Source: SG8-41 sp036555035
GTDB taxonomy: Bacteria; Pseudomonadota; Gammaproteobacteria; Burkholderiales; SG8-41
Direction: 5' to 3'
NCBI GenBank assembly: GCA_036555035.1
Contig: DATBMB010000088.1
Coordinates: 1 to 15,990, forward strand
Length of the DNA: 15,990 nt
Part shown: positions 5,298 to 12,212 of the stretch, piece by piece
How positions within the stretch are numbered: position 1 is the stretch's first letter
Layout of the letters: each line of letters opens with the position of its first letter
The notes under the pieces: model-generated
Told to the model about the DNA's origin: nothing
What the model saw: the letters and a program-made list of their open reading frames with translations, nothing else
Database searches by the model: none
Made by a program: the position numbers and the translations under genes

Positions 5298-7612
5298 GCG
5301 ACCCTCTTGACCAATGCCGCGGTGCCCGACACCGGCATGCCGAGAACCTTCTTGATTCGCGCCAGCATCGCGGTCTGCCCGGGCGTCGCCCCGAGTTGCT
5401 GGACGCGGTCATCGGCCAGAAGGCGGGTCAGCAGCTCGACCAGCCGCGCCCGCTCCGCCGGGTCGGCAACGAGGTCGGGCAGCGTTTCGATCGCGCGCTC
5501 GGGCTCGTAGTTCACGATGATTTCCTGCTCGCCGCGGATGCGACGCCGTTCGTCGGGCGCCACTTGCGGGATGAGATCGCGGTAATCCGCCATCAGTTCC
5601 TGCTTCAATTCCAGGCGCGCGAGCGGCAGCGGCTCGCCCTTGCGCTGCAGGAGGTAGGCACAGCGGGTGAGCGCCGCCGGATAGCCACCCTCGGAGATCG
5701 AGGCCAGGGCTTCCTTGACGTAGGGCAGCTCGCGCGGATCGGATACCGCGGCCCGCTCGCGCGCCTCCGCTTCCTGCTTGTCGGCCACATAGAGCGAGAA
5801 CAGGTTGCCGTAGACCTGGAAGAACGCCGCCTCGCTCGCCGCGTCGCGCACGTCGCGGTAGTAGTCGAGCGACGCGCTGAGGAGCTCGGCGCCGCGTTTC
5901 TCCTGCTTGCGCAGCGGATGGTCCGCCGCGAGGCTCGCGCGCTGCGCCTTCACTGCCGCCGCTGCAGGCCCAAGCCAGGCGAGCCATGGATTGAGATCGG
6001 ACAACGCCCAGCGCGAGGCGCGCAGCGGGTGAAGCGAGCGGGAAACCTTCGCCGTGTACTCGTTCGACATCGCCTGCACCAGCGGCTGCGCGAAAAGCTC
6101 GTAGGCACGCTGGTTGAACTCTGAAATCGCTGCCACCGCCTCGAACGGCTTCTCGTCGGCGCGCTTGAAGCGATTGAGGCGCTGGACAACTTCCTCGAGC
6201 TGGCGCTCGTGGAAGCGCACGTCGTACATGGGCTTGCCGTCGGCATCGTTCTCCTCGACGATCTCCATGCCGTAGAGGCCAGGCGGCAGCGCCTCGACCG
6301 ACTTCAGCACGGAAACGATCTGGGCATGCTCCTTCTTCGCGACCTTTCCGGAGACGAAAATGCCGAGGTGGCCGATCTCCTTGTGGAGCAGGCCGACAAT
6401 GGTCTGTCCCCGCGCCTTGATCTCCTCGGTCGAGCCGTAGACGTCGGCCACCCAGTTGAACGCCTGCTGCGGCGGCGTGATGTTGTCGCCCATCGATGCG
6501 AACAGGATGATCGGCGACTTTATCTGCCTCAGATCGAATAGCCCCTGCGCGCCCGACCCGCTCCGCTCGGACCAGAGCTGGTTGCCCACGAAGAGATTGC
6601 GCGTGATCCACTCGATCTCCTCGCGGTTCATGAGGTAGAAGCCCCCCCACCAGCGCTCGAACTCGAGGAAGCGTGAAGGCTCGGTGTCGACGTTCGCGAA
6701 GAGGTGGTAGTACTTGTTCCAGAACGTGTTCGCGGGATTGAGGTTCTCGAAGTTCTGGACGAGGTGCGCGCCGTCGAAGACGCCGTTCCCGATATCAGAG
6801 ACGAGCGACGAGAGCCACGTGCCGCCGAGCAGACCTCCGGCATAGCGCATCGGGTTATCGCCCTCGCCCTCGCTGAACGCCCCGCCCCAGTAGGACATGG
6901 GCGCGCCGTTGATCACGATTGCGCCCGTGTCATCGGGCGTTGCGGCGGCCAGCATCATCGCCGCCCAGCCGCCCTGGCAGTTGCCGACGATCACCGGCTT
7001 CGGCGCGTCAGCGTGAAGCTCACGCACGCGGTGGACGAATTTCTGCTCCGCGGCGCAGACATCGGGAAGCGTCTGCCCGGGCACCGGATCGGGATAGAAC
7101 ACGACGAAATAGACGGTGTGCCCCGCGCGCAGCGCAACGCCGACCTGCGAGTCGTCCTTGAACCCGCCAATGCCCGGCCCGTGTCCCGCCCGCGGGTCGA
7201 TGATGATGTAGGGCCGGCGCCGAGCATCTACCTCGACTCCTTCCGGCGGAATGATGCGAAGGAGCGCGTAATTCACCGGGCGCTCGAAGGTGCGCGCATC
7301 GAGCACGGTCTCATGCTCGAAGTGCAGCAAGGGCGGCTTGCCCGCGGACTCGTGCTCGAGATAGTTGTTGCCGCGCTGTCGGAGCGTGTCCCAGAACAGG
7401 ATCGAGCGCTGCGTCAGATCAACGAGATACTGCGTCGCGTTCTGCCACGCGTCCCACGGCGTTGCCACCACTGGCACGCTTTGCGCCTTGGCAGCCGCCT
7501 CGACCCGCGCCGTGAAACGCTCCTGCGCAATCTTCAGGCGGCGCTGCAACAGCCGGGTGGCTTTGACCGAAAGGGCCTGGCCTTGTGCCAGCTTGTGGGG
7601 GATGTCATTCAT
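5294..7612 (-). CDS. DUF3141 protein, PhaC-like alpha/beta hydrolase
   Basis: A 772-residue protein of the uncharacterised DUF3141 family. The N-terminal half (about 100-430) is an alpha/beta hydrolase resembling PHA synthase. A PhaC-type lipase box, VGNCQGG, puts Cys212 in the nucleophile position, FASMGDNITP supplies a candidate Asp376, and EIGHLGIFVSG a candidate His415. The order and spacing mimic the Cys-Asp-His triad of PhaC. Residues 430-772 are mostly charged, helical sequence without a domain I recognise. There is no signal peptide, so it is probably cytosolic or granule-associated. The start at 7612 has GAGG six bases upstream, and the stop overlaps pta by four bases. DUF3141 genes next to phosphotransacetylase, acetate kinase and fabI are, as I recall, a recurring arrangement in proteobacteria. 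Activity could be polymer synthesis, thiolysis or acyl transfer; none is established. Confidence 0.88.
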   Translation of the reverse strand: MNDIPHKLAQGQALSVKATRLLQRRLKIAQERFTARVEAAAKAQSVPVVATPWDAWQNATQYLVDLTQRSILFWDTLRQRGNNYLEHESAGKPPLLHFEHETVLDARTFERPVNYALLRIIPPEGVEVDARRRPYIIIDPRAGHGPGIGGFKDDSQVGVALRAGHTVYFVVFYPDPVPGQTLPDVCAAEQKFVHRVRELHADAPKPVIVGNCQGGWAAMMLAAATPDDTGAIVINGAPMSYWGGAFSEGEGDNPMRYAGGLLGGTWLSSLVSDIGNGVFDGAHLVQNFENLNPANTFWNKYYHLFANVDTEPSRFLEFERWWGGFYLMNREEIEWITRNLFVGNQLWSERSGSGAQGLFDLRQIKSPIILFASMGDNITPPQQAFNWVADVYGSTEEIKARGQTIVGLLHKEIGHLGIFVSGKVAKKEHAQIVSVLKSVEALPPGLYGMEIVEENDADGKPMYDVRFHERQLEEVVQRLNRFKRADEKPFEAVAAISEFNQRAYELFAQPLVQAMSNEYTAKVSRSLHPLRASRWALSDLNPWLAWLGPAAAAVKAQRASLAADHPLRKQEKRGAELLSASLDYYRDVRDAASEAAFFQVYGNLFSLYVADKQEAEARERAAVSDPRELPYVKEALASISEGGYPAALTRCAYLLQRKGEPLPLARLELKQELMADYRDLIPQVAPDERRRIRGEQEIIVNYEPERAIETLPDLVADPAERARLVELLTRLLADDRVQQLGATPGQTAMLARIKKVLGMPVSGTAALVKRVA

Positions 7613-7652
7613 GGAACGCCTCGTGAAAGAAGGAGCGGACTATACGCTGATG

Positions 7653-7663
7653 CTGCAGTGCAG
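7653..7663. promoter_or_regulatory. PhaR-like operator palindrome (CTGC-N3-GCAG)
   Basis: The sequence CTGCAGTGCAG is an 11-bp palindrome around one central base, fitting the CTGC-N3-GCAG pattern described for PhaR, the polyhydroxyalkanoate-responsive repressor, in Paracoccus. It overlaps the last two bases of the predicted minus-strand -10 (7667-7662) and the predicted start near 7655, a position suited to repression. PhaR sites in other lineages look different, and short palindromes arise by chance in GC-rich DNA, so this rests on motif plus position plus the PhaC-like gene downstream. Confidence 0.45.
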
Positions 7664-7667
7664 TATA
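7662..7667 (-). promoter_or_regulatory. Predicted -10 element of the DUF3141 operon
   Basis: Reading the minus strand, TATACT matches five of six bases of the sigma-70 -10 consensus and would give a start near 7655, leaving about 43 bases of leader before the ATG at 7612. No good -35 lies 17 bases upstream, as expected for a promoter that depends on an activator. A second possible -10 (TATAGT at 7644-7639) has no suitably placed activator site. Confidence 0.5.
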
Positions 7668-7688
7668 CGGCGGCTGTATGACCGGTTG

Positions 7689-7702
7689 TTGATCCTGATC
7701 AA
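7689..7702. promoter_or_regulatory. FNR/Anr-type binding site
   Basis: TTGATCCTGATCAA is a perfect match to the TTGAT-N4-ATCAA consensus of FNR-family oxygen regulators (Fnr, Anr and related Dnr/FixK proteins). Its centre is about 40.5-41.5 bases upstream of the start predicted from TATACT at 7667-7662, the classical class II activating position, and no competing -35 is present. It lies in the largest promoter-like gap of the window, upstream of DUF3141-pta-ackA-fabI. Motif, position and gene functions agree, so oxygen-limited activation is well supported, though which family member binds cannot be told. Confidence 0.75.
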
Positions 7703-7767
7703 GCAGGCGCAAACGGACGCCCCATTGCGGTGCGGCCGCTTCAAGATCTTGCGCCGAGGAGTGGGTG

Positions 7768-8955
7768 TTACGGCGGGTCGGTGCGCCAACTGGCCGGATC
7801 GGCCCCCATCCGCTCGCCGACGTCGGCCAGGTCGTTCATCACCTCTTTCACGAACGTGCCCGGCTTGGGCGGCACCCATTCATCGGGGACGGCCATGACG
7901 CGCACCTCGACATCGATCTTTTGCTTCAAACGCGCGAGCTCCGCCAGCGCAAAGAGGTGGCGCATGGAATTCAGCGTCGATGTCTGAGTCGACATGATCG
8001 TGGCGCGGCCCATGATGTCGGGCCAGCGCTCCTGCGTCACTTGCGGTGGAAAGCGGAACTGGTTGTTGAAGATGACCCAATAGCGCAGTCGTGGCATGGG
8101 CGCAGCGGGGTATCGGGCCCGCCATCTTGCGGGGATGGTTTCGTCCTCGCGTACCCGTCCCGCATAGAGAATGTTTCCGGTGATCGCGCCGTCCACGAAA
8201 AGAAACTCTCCGATCCCCCGCGCCGGGAATGCCCCGGGGATGCCGGCGCTCGCGAGCAGGATCCGGTGCACGTGCTCCTCGTCGTTCGAGGCAATTGCTT
8301 CCTTCGCCTCGGCAATGACGTCCCACGGTTGCATGACGCCGAGATCGATGTTCGTGGTGTTGACCAGCAGGGCGCGTCCCGATGCGCCCTCGGCCACGAT
8401 GCGCTCGAGGAGCGGGCGATCCAGCACCGTGCGGAGCTCCCGCTCCAGGCCGGGCAGGACGAAAAACGAGGGATTGTTCGGCAGGAAGAACAGGATTCCG
8501 CGCGAGACCGCCACGTCGCTCACGGGATTGCGATACAGGTGCACGATGCGGTCGATCGATGCCTCGTCGCCCAGGAATGCAAACGGCGCGATCAGCGCGC
8601 CGGTGCTGACGCCGGTCACCACATCGAACTCCGGGCGCGCCAGCTCGCCCCTGACGCGGCCCCATCCCTTGAGCACGCCAGCTCCGAATGCGCCCCAGTC
8701 CCCGCCTCCCGAAATAACCAGCACGTCGATCGTTGGTGGCGGCGCTCCGGGGGACCGTTTGGCGGCGGCCATCTTGCCCTCGATTCGCGCCATGAATGCG
8801 TCCGCCAGCCGCCGGAATTCGGCGAGCCGCGCCTCGTCGAACGCGCGGCGCGCGGCGAAAAGCTCTTCCGTGCTGCGTTCCGGCCGCGTCACCGAGGAGG
8901 CACAACCGGCTGACAGCAGCGCGGCCGCCGCAACCAGCAGAAGCACAGTCTTCAT
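7768..8955 (-). CDS. Patatin-like phospholipase, lipoprotein
   Basis: A 395-residue predicted lipoprotein of the patatin family (PF01734), serine lipid acyl hydrolases using a Ser-Asp dyad. The N-terminus is a lipoprotein signal with lipobox LLSAGC, Cys18 being the lipidated residue. The oxyanion-hole loop is SGGGDWGAFGAG at residues 82-93, the nucleophile elbow is GVSTG with Ser117, and the second catalytic residue is Asp255 in VDGAITGN. All catalytic elements are thus present. The ATG at 8955 overlaps the DUF2950 stop by four bases (ATGA), indicating coupled translation; an upstream extension of the frame is only a shadow of DUF2950. It is the last gene of the envelope train. Placement at a membrane surface suggests action on phospholipid or other acyl esters in the envelope; the actual substrate is unknown. 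Confidence 0.9.
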   Translation of the reverse strand: MKTVLLLVAAAALLSAGCASSVTRPERSTEELFAARRAFDEARLAEFRRLADAFMARIEGKMAAAKRSPGAPPPTIDVLVISGGGDWGAFGAGVLKGWGRVRGELARPEFDVVTGVSTGALIAPFAFLGDEASIDRIVHLYRNPVSDVAVSRGILFFLPNNPSFFVLPGLERELRTVLDRPLLERIVAEGASGRALLVNTTNIDLGVMQPWDVIAEAKEAIASNDEEHVHRILLASAGIPGAFPARGIGEFLFVDGAITGNILYAGRVREDETIPARWRARYPAAPMPRLRYWVIFNNQFRFPPQVTQERWPDIMGRATIMSTQTSTLNSMRHLFALAELARLKQKIDVEVRVMAVPDEWVPPKPGTFVKEVMNDLADVGERMGADPASWRTDPP

Positions 8956-9917
8956 GGATGGCGTTTCCAGCTCTTGTCGGGATTGAATCGCGTGATCTTC
9001 TTCACCGCGGCGGCGGTATCCGGACCGAGGTCCTTCTCGTATACAACACCCTGGTGATTGACGATGAACGTCATCACCCCGGAGTTGCCGTAGGACGCGG
9101 GCCAGGCCACGAGCGCGAATCCGCCGATCATCTTGCCCTGCGCCACGTAGTCGTAGGATCCGCCCTGTGCGTTCGCTCCCTGCCCCCGCAGGATGCGGTA
9201 GTGATAGCCGTGGTACGAATCGTCGCCCTTGGTGTAGCCCTCCGCTTTCGCGCTGGCGTAAAGAGGGCCCAGAGGACTCGGCCTCTCGCCCGCCTTGGTG
9301 GGATAGTAGAGCCCGTCGCGCCTGCCCTGCGCGCTGGTGAATTTCTGGGCGTAGTGCAGGAGCTTGTCGCCCGTCGGATTGCGCAGGTAATACTCTCGCT
9401 GCGCATCCACGTACGCCTGGACCGCCTGGATCGCCGAGAGCTCGTTCCTGCCGATGCGCCGGTTGAGGATTTCCTCCCTGGCCTGCCCGGCATCGAAGCG
9501 CCAGCCGGAAGCATCCTTCACGATCGGGATCGGAAGGGGCCACTCGTCCTTGCCGACCAGGAGAATCGCCCTGGCGTCGCCCTGTCTCGCGACCTTGCTC
9601 GCTTCCCCGTAGCCCTTCACGAAGCGCTCGCGGGCCGCCCTGTCCGCCACGGCATCGCCCGATCGCAGGAGTTCGCTGGATCCGGGACCCAGCACTTCCT
9701 GCATCGCTTCGACGCTGCCGGACTTCGACGCTGCTACAAGCGCCCTGGCTGCTTCTTCCGGTGAGCGGAAAGTCTTCTGCTTGTCCGCGCCCGATGCGCC
9801 GGCCGCCGCGCCGCCGATCAGGAGCGCAGCCACGATTGGAACCCAACGCCGGCACAGGCGCGAAGCCGTTTTGAATTCGATCAGAACCATATGAATGCCG
9901 TGACTACCCGAATTCAC
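8952..9917 (-). CDS. DUF2950 exported protein
   Basis: A 321-residue protein of the uncharacterised DUF2950 family. An N-terminal hydrophobic stretch (about residues 25-42, ending GAAAGASGA) preceded by RLCRRW looks like a Sec signal peptide with cleavage near residue 44, so it is probably periplasmic. The mature part carries typical family stretches such as FRSPEEAARALVAA, AYVDAQREYY and a C-terminal beta-rich region with GGFALVAWPASYGNSGVMTF. I chose the GTG at 9917, which has GAG a few bases upstream and lies six bases after the DUF3300 stop. An ATG at 9890, nine codons in, would also leave the signal peptide intact but lacks a visible ribosome-binding site. The stop overlaps the patatin start. 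DUF2950 and DUF3300 genes are commonly adjacent, which argues for a joint but unknown envelope function. Confidence 0.87.
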   Translation of the reverse strand: MNSGSHGIHMVLIEFKTASRLCRRWVPIVAALLIGGAAAGASGADKQKTFRSPEEAARALVAASKSGSVEAMQEVLGPGSSELLRSGDAVADRAARERFVKGYGEASKVARQGDARAILLVGKDEWPLPIPIVKDASGWRFDAGQAREEILNRRIGRNELSAIQAVQAYVDAQREYYLRNPTGDKLLHYAQKFTSAQGRRDGLYYPTKAGERPSPLGPLYASAKAEGYTKGDDSYHGYHYRILRGQGANAQGGSYDYVAQGKMIGGFALVAWPASYGNSGVMTFIVNHQGVVYEKDLGPDTAAAVKKITRFNPDKSWKRHP

Positions 9918-9923
9918 CCGATC

Positions 9924-11099
9924 TCAGCGCCGACGCCCGCCGCCGCCGGCGCGACCCGCCGCCGAAGCACGGCTGCTCGCGCCGCGATTGCTGAAGTCGC
10001 GGGTCTGGCCGCCGCGGCCGACGCCGTCGAACGCATCCGGCTGCCGTCCACCCCCCCGATCGCCCAATCCGCCGGCCGCGTCCCGCTGCCGGTCGCCCGC
10101 GCCGATGTCGCGCCCGCCCGCGCGGTCACCGGCCCCGCCTCGATCCAGGCCCTCCGGACCGGCGCGCGCGATATCCTGGCGCCCCTGTTCCGCCCGCCCG
10201 CGGAACTGCTCCCTGGAATCAACGCCCGGCCGCTGGCCGCCGAACTTGTCGCGAGTGGCCCGGTCGCGGTACTCCGCTCCCTTGCGGTGCTCGGGCCTGT
10301 GCTGCCAGTCACCGCGGTCGCCGGTCTTGATGTCGGTCCTGTTGAAATTGTTGTAGGTGCGGTGGTCGACATAGACGTTGCCGCCGCCCCAGTTGCAATT
10401 GCCCCACCCGGCGCCGATCGCGATCCCCACCGTAAAAGTGAAGAACGCGGCACCCGGGGGGTAGTAGTAACCCGGCGGGTAGTAGTAATACGGGGGGTAG
10501 GCGGGATAGGGCCACGGGCCGTAGACCACCGTCGGATTGTAGGTGGGCACGTAGACGACCTGCGGATCCGCGGGCTCGATCTTGATCACCGTGGTGCCGC
10601 CCTCCTGCTCGGTCTTGACCGTCTGCTCCTTGCTGGACGTGAGGTTGCCCGCGGCTTGCGCCTTCGCTCGCAGCCGCTGAATGGCATCCATCACGTCTTT
10701 CGGCTGGGCCAGGAATGCGTCACCCAGCTTCTGCGTCATGTCGAGCTTCTCGTTCAGCATCTGCAGCACCGGTGGAAACGCCGTGAGCGACTTCACGCTG
10801 GCCTCCCAGGGCTGCTTTTCCAGGGCATCCTGCAGAGCCTTGTCCTTGAGCGAGGGGTTGGCTTTAGACCAGCGCGCCGCCTGCACGATTTCCAGCGGGT
10901 AGGTCGAGGCCATCAGGACCTGCGCGACCAGCGGGTCGGGATAAAGCGCGATCGGCGCGACCAGCTGCTCGATTTCCTCCTTCTTGAACGCCGCGGGCTC
11001 CTGCGCGCGCAACGGCAGAGCGAGCACCATCAACCCGGCGAGAAGGCCTGCTGCAAGATTCCCGAGGGCGCGTGTCATAACCGGGTGGTGCCGCGTCAT
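9924..11099 (-). CDS. DUF3300 exported protein with Tyr/Pro- and Arg/Gly-rich tail
   Basis: A 391-residue protein of the uncharacterised DUF3300 family. A signal peptide (about residues 8-33, ending LPLRAQ) exports it. The conserved domain spans about 38-195, with EQLVAPIALYPDPLVAQVLM, STYPLEIVQAARW and DPQVVYVPTYNPTVVYG. It is followed by a Tyr/Pro-rich segment (about 193-216), a Gly/Ala hydrophobic stretch (about 219-232) and a long low-complexity tail rich in Arg, Gly and Asp to the end. The tail looks disordered and may bind polyanions such as peptidoglycan-associated polymers or nucleic acid, which is a guess. The ATG at 11099 overlaps the upstream stop by four bases; an internal ATG at 11078 would give a tidier signal peptide. 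It lies six bases before DUF2950, its usual partner. Confidence 0.88.
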   Translation of the reverse strand: MTRHHPVMTRALGNLAAGLLAGLMVLALPLRAQEPAAFKKEEIEQLVAPIALYPDPLVAQVLMASTYPLEIVQAARWSKANPSLKDKALQDALEKQPWEASVKSLTAFPPVLQMLNEKLDMTQKLGDAFLAQPKDVMDAIQRLRAKAQAAGNLTSSKEQTVKTEQEGGTTVIKIEPADPQVVYVPTYNPTVVYGPWPYPAYPPYYYYPPGYYYPPGAAFFTFTVGIAIGAGWGNCNWGGGNVYVDHRTYNNFNRTDIKTGDRGDWQHRPEHRKGAEYRDRATRDKFGGQRPGVDSREQFRGRAEQGRQDIARAGPEGLDRGGAGDRAGGRDIGAGDRQRDAAGGLGDRGGGRQPDAFDGVGRGGQTRDFSNRGASSRASAAGRAGGGGRRR

Positions 11100-12193
11100 T
11101 TCAAATGTACTGCTTCAAGCCGCGCGAGAGGCGTGCCAGTCGCGTCAAAGAGTTCGAGGTGCGATCCTACCACGCGCCAGCGCGCGGCATCCGCCAGCGC
11201 GCCCAGAAACGCCCGCTCCTGCTCCATCCCGGCCGGGCAAGCCATTAGCGTCGCCGCGAATTTCTCGAACGCCAGCCGATTGCCGTCGATCCGGTAGCCC
11301 CCGAGCAGGCGGTTGCATCCGCCGGATCCCGAGACACGCAGGTCGTGGGTGCGCAGGATGATGTGAGGCTCGCGCTGATTGGGCTCGACCCTGACCGGCT
11401 CGCCGCGCAGACGGACGAGCTTCCAATAGGTATTTTCGAGGCGCTCGGTCACAAAGCGCACGCCGCACGTCTCGCGCGGCCAGAGCCCCGAATAGCGCTC
11501 GACCAGGAGCGAGGGGCGCGGCGGACCCTCCATGCCGGCGCGCTCGACGATGCGTCCATCGAGCGTGGCGAGGACCGGCCCGCCCGGCTCGCGCCGCGTG
11601 CTCGTGTATTTCCGCTCGAGGGCGAGGTAGTCGCCCGCCATGATCACCGGCAGCTTGCGCCGCGTCAGGCACTCCTCGAACATCGCGGCGTCGGCCATGT
11701 AGCGGAACATCCCGCGCATCGCCACGCGTGGCGCGATCGGATCGAACGCTGCTGATCGCGTGAGGTCGTGGTTCGCGGCGGAGACGATCGGGCGCCCCTT
11801 GAGATCGAGCCTGGTCAGCGTATTCGGGCTCTTGATCGCAAACTGGATGAGGGACGCCTCACCCTCGCCGTGGAGCACGAGCGTGCGCCCGCCCGATGGC
11901 ACCGCCCACGCGCCAATGGCGTCGAATTGCCCGGCGGGTTTTCCCTCGTAGATCCGGCGCAGGTAGAAGACGCGATCGGGAAAGAGATCGAGATGATGCG
12001 CGATGCCCGGGCAGTCGGCGCACGGCAGCACGCCGGTGAACGTCGCCGGCAGGTTGCCGAGCGGGGACGCCGGCGATGCGAGCCCGGCAGGAAAATCCAC
12101 CGCGGCGGTGGGGCGCGTGATGCCGATAACGCCGAATAGAGCGGCGGTGCAGAGCAGCCGCCGCATTGTGGATTCAAAAAAGATTCCTGACAC
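11096..12193 (-). CDS. Periplasmic NlpE-like plus META-domain protein
   Basis: A 365-residue exported protein with two recognisable parts. Residues about 48-115 resemble the NlpE N-terminal domain: TFTGVLPCADCPGI with the CxxC pair (Cys58, Cys61), then HLDLFPDRVFYLRRIYEGK. Residues about 252-362 are a META/HslJ-type domain: LENTYWKLVRLRGEPV, the GSGGCNRLLGGY turn and KFAATLMACP. A less clear middle segment contains GMFRYMADAAMFEECLT, also seen in NlpE-like proteins. E. coli NlpE is a lipoprotein that signals surface and copper stress through Cpx. Here the signal peptide (RRLLCTAALFGVIG, then TAA) has no lipobox, so the protein is probably soluble. I chose the GTG at 12193 because AGGAG lies just upstream; an ATG at 12166 is the alternative. 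It starts 19 bases after the upstream channel gene. A role in envelope stress is plausible but unproven. Confidence 0.82.
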   Translation of the reverse strand: MSGIFFESTMRRLLCTAALFGVIGITRPTAAVDFPAGLASPASPLGNLPATFTGVLPCADCPGIAHHLDLFPDRVFYLRRIYEGKPAGQFDAIGAWAVPSGGRTLVLHGEGEASLIQFAIKSPNTLTRLDLKGRPIVSAANHDLTRSAAFDPIAPRVAMRGMFRYMADAAMFEECLTRRKLPVIMAGDYLALERKYTSTRREPGGPVLATLDGRIVERAGMEGPPRPSLLVERYSGLWPRETCGVRFVTERLENTYWKLVRLRGEPVRVEPNQREPHIILRTHDLRVSGSGGCNRLLGGYRIDGNRLAFEKFAATLMACPAGMEQERAFLGALADAARWRVVGSHLELFDATGTPLARLEAVHLK

Positions 12194-12212
12194 CTACTCC
12201 TGAATCCGCCGG

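Larger units (their letters stand above)
7613..7767 (-). promoter_or_regulatory. Intergenic control region between the patatin gene and the DUF3141 operon
   Basis: This 155-base gap separates the envelope gene train from the acyl-metabolism operon, both on the minus strand. Besides the FNR-type box, -10 and PhaR-like palindrome listed separately, it contains a short palindrome CAAGATCTTG at 7742-7751. I found no GC-rich stem followed by a T-run on the minus strand, so no intrinsic terminator for the upstream genes is evident and some read-through is possible. No open frame of credible size lies in it. Confidence 0.6.

Noticed and set aside
8956..9855. Upstream in-frame extension of the patatin gene by about 300 codons
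   Set aside because: The extension overlaps DUF2950 in another frame. The lipoprotein signal peptide starting at 8955 and the ATGA overlap fix the true start.
9891..11297. Plus-strand open frame of about 468 codons opposite DUF3300
   Set aside because: Shadow of the Arg/Gly-rich DUF3300 gene; its composition mirrors the low-complexity tail and no family is recognisable.
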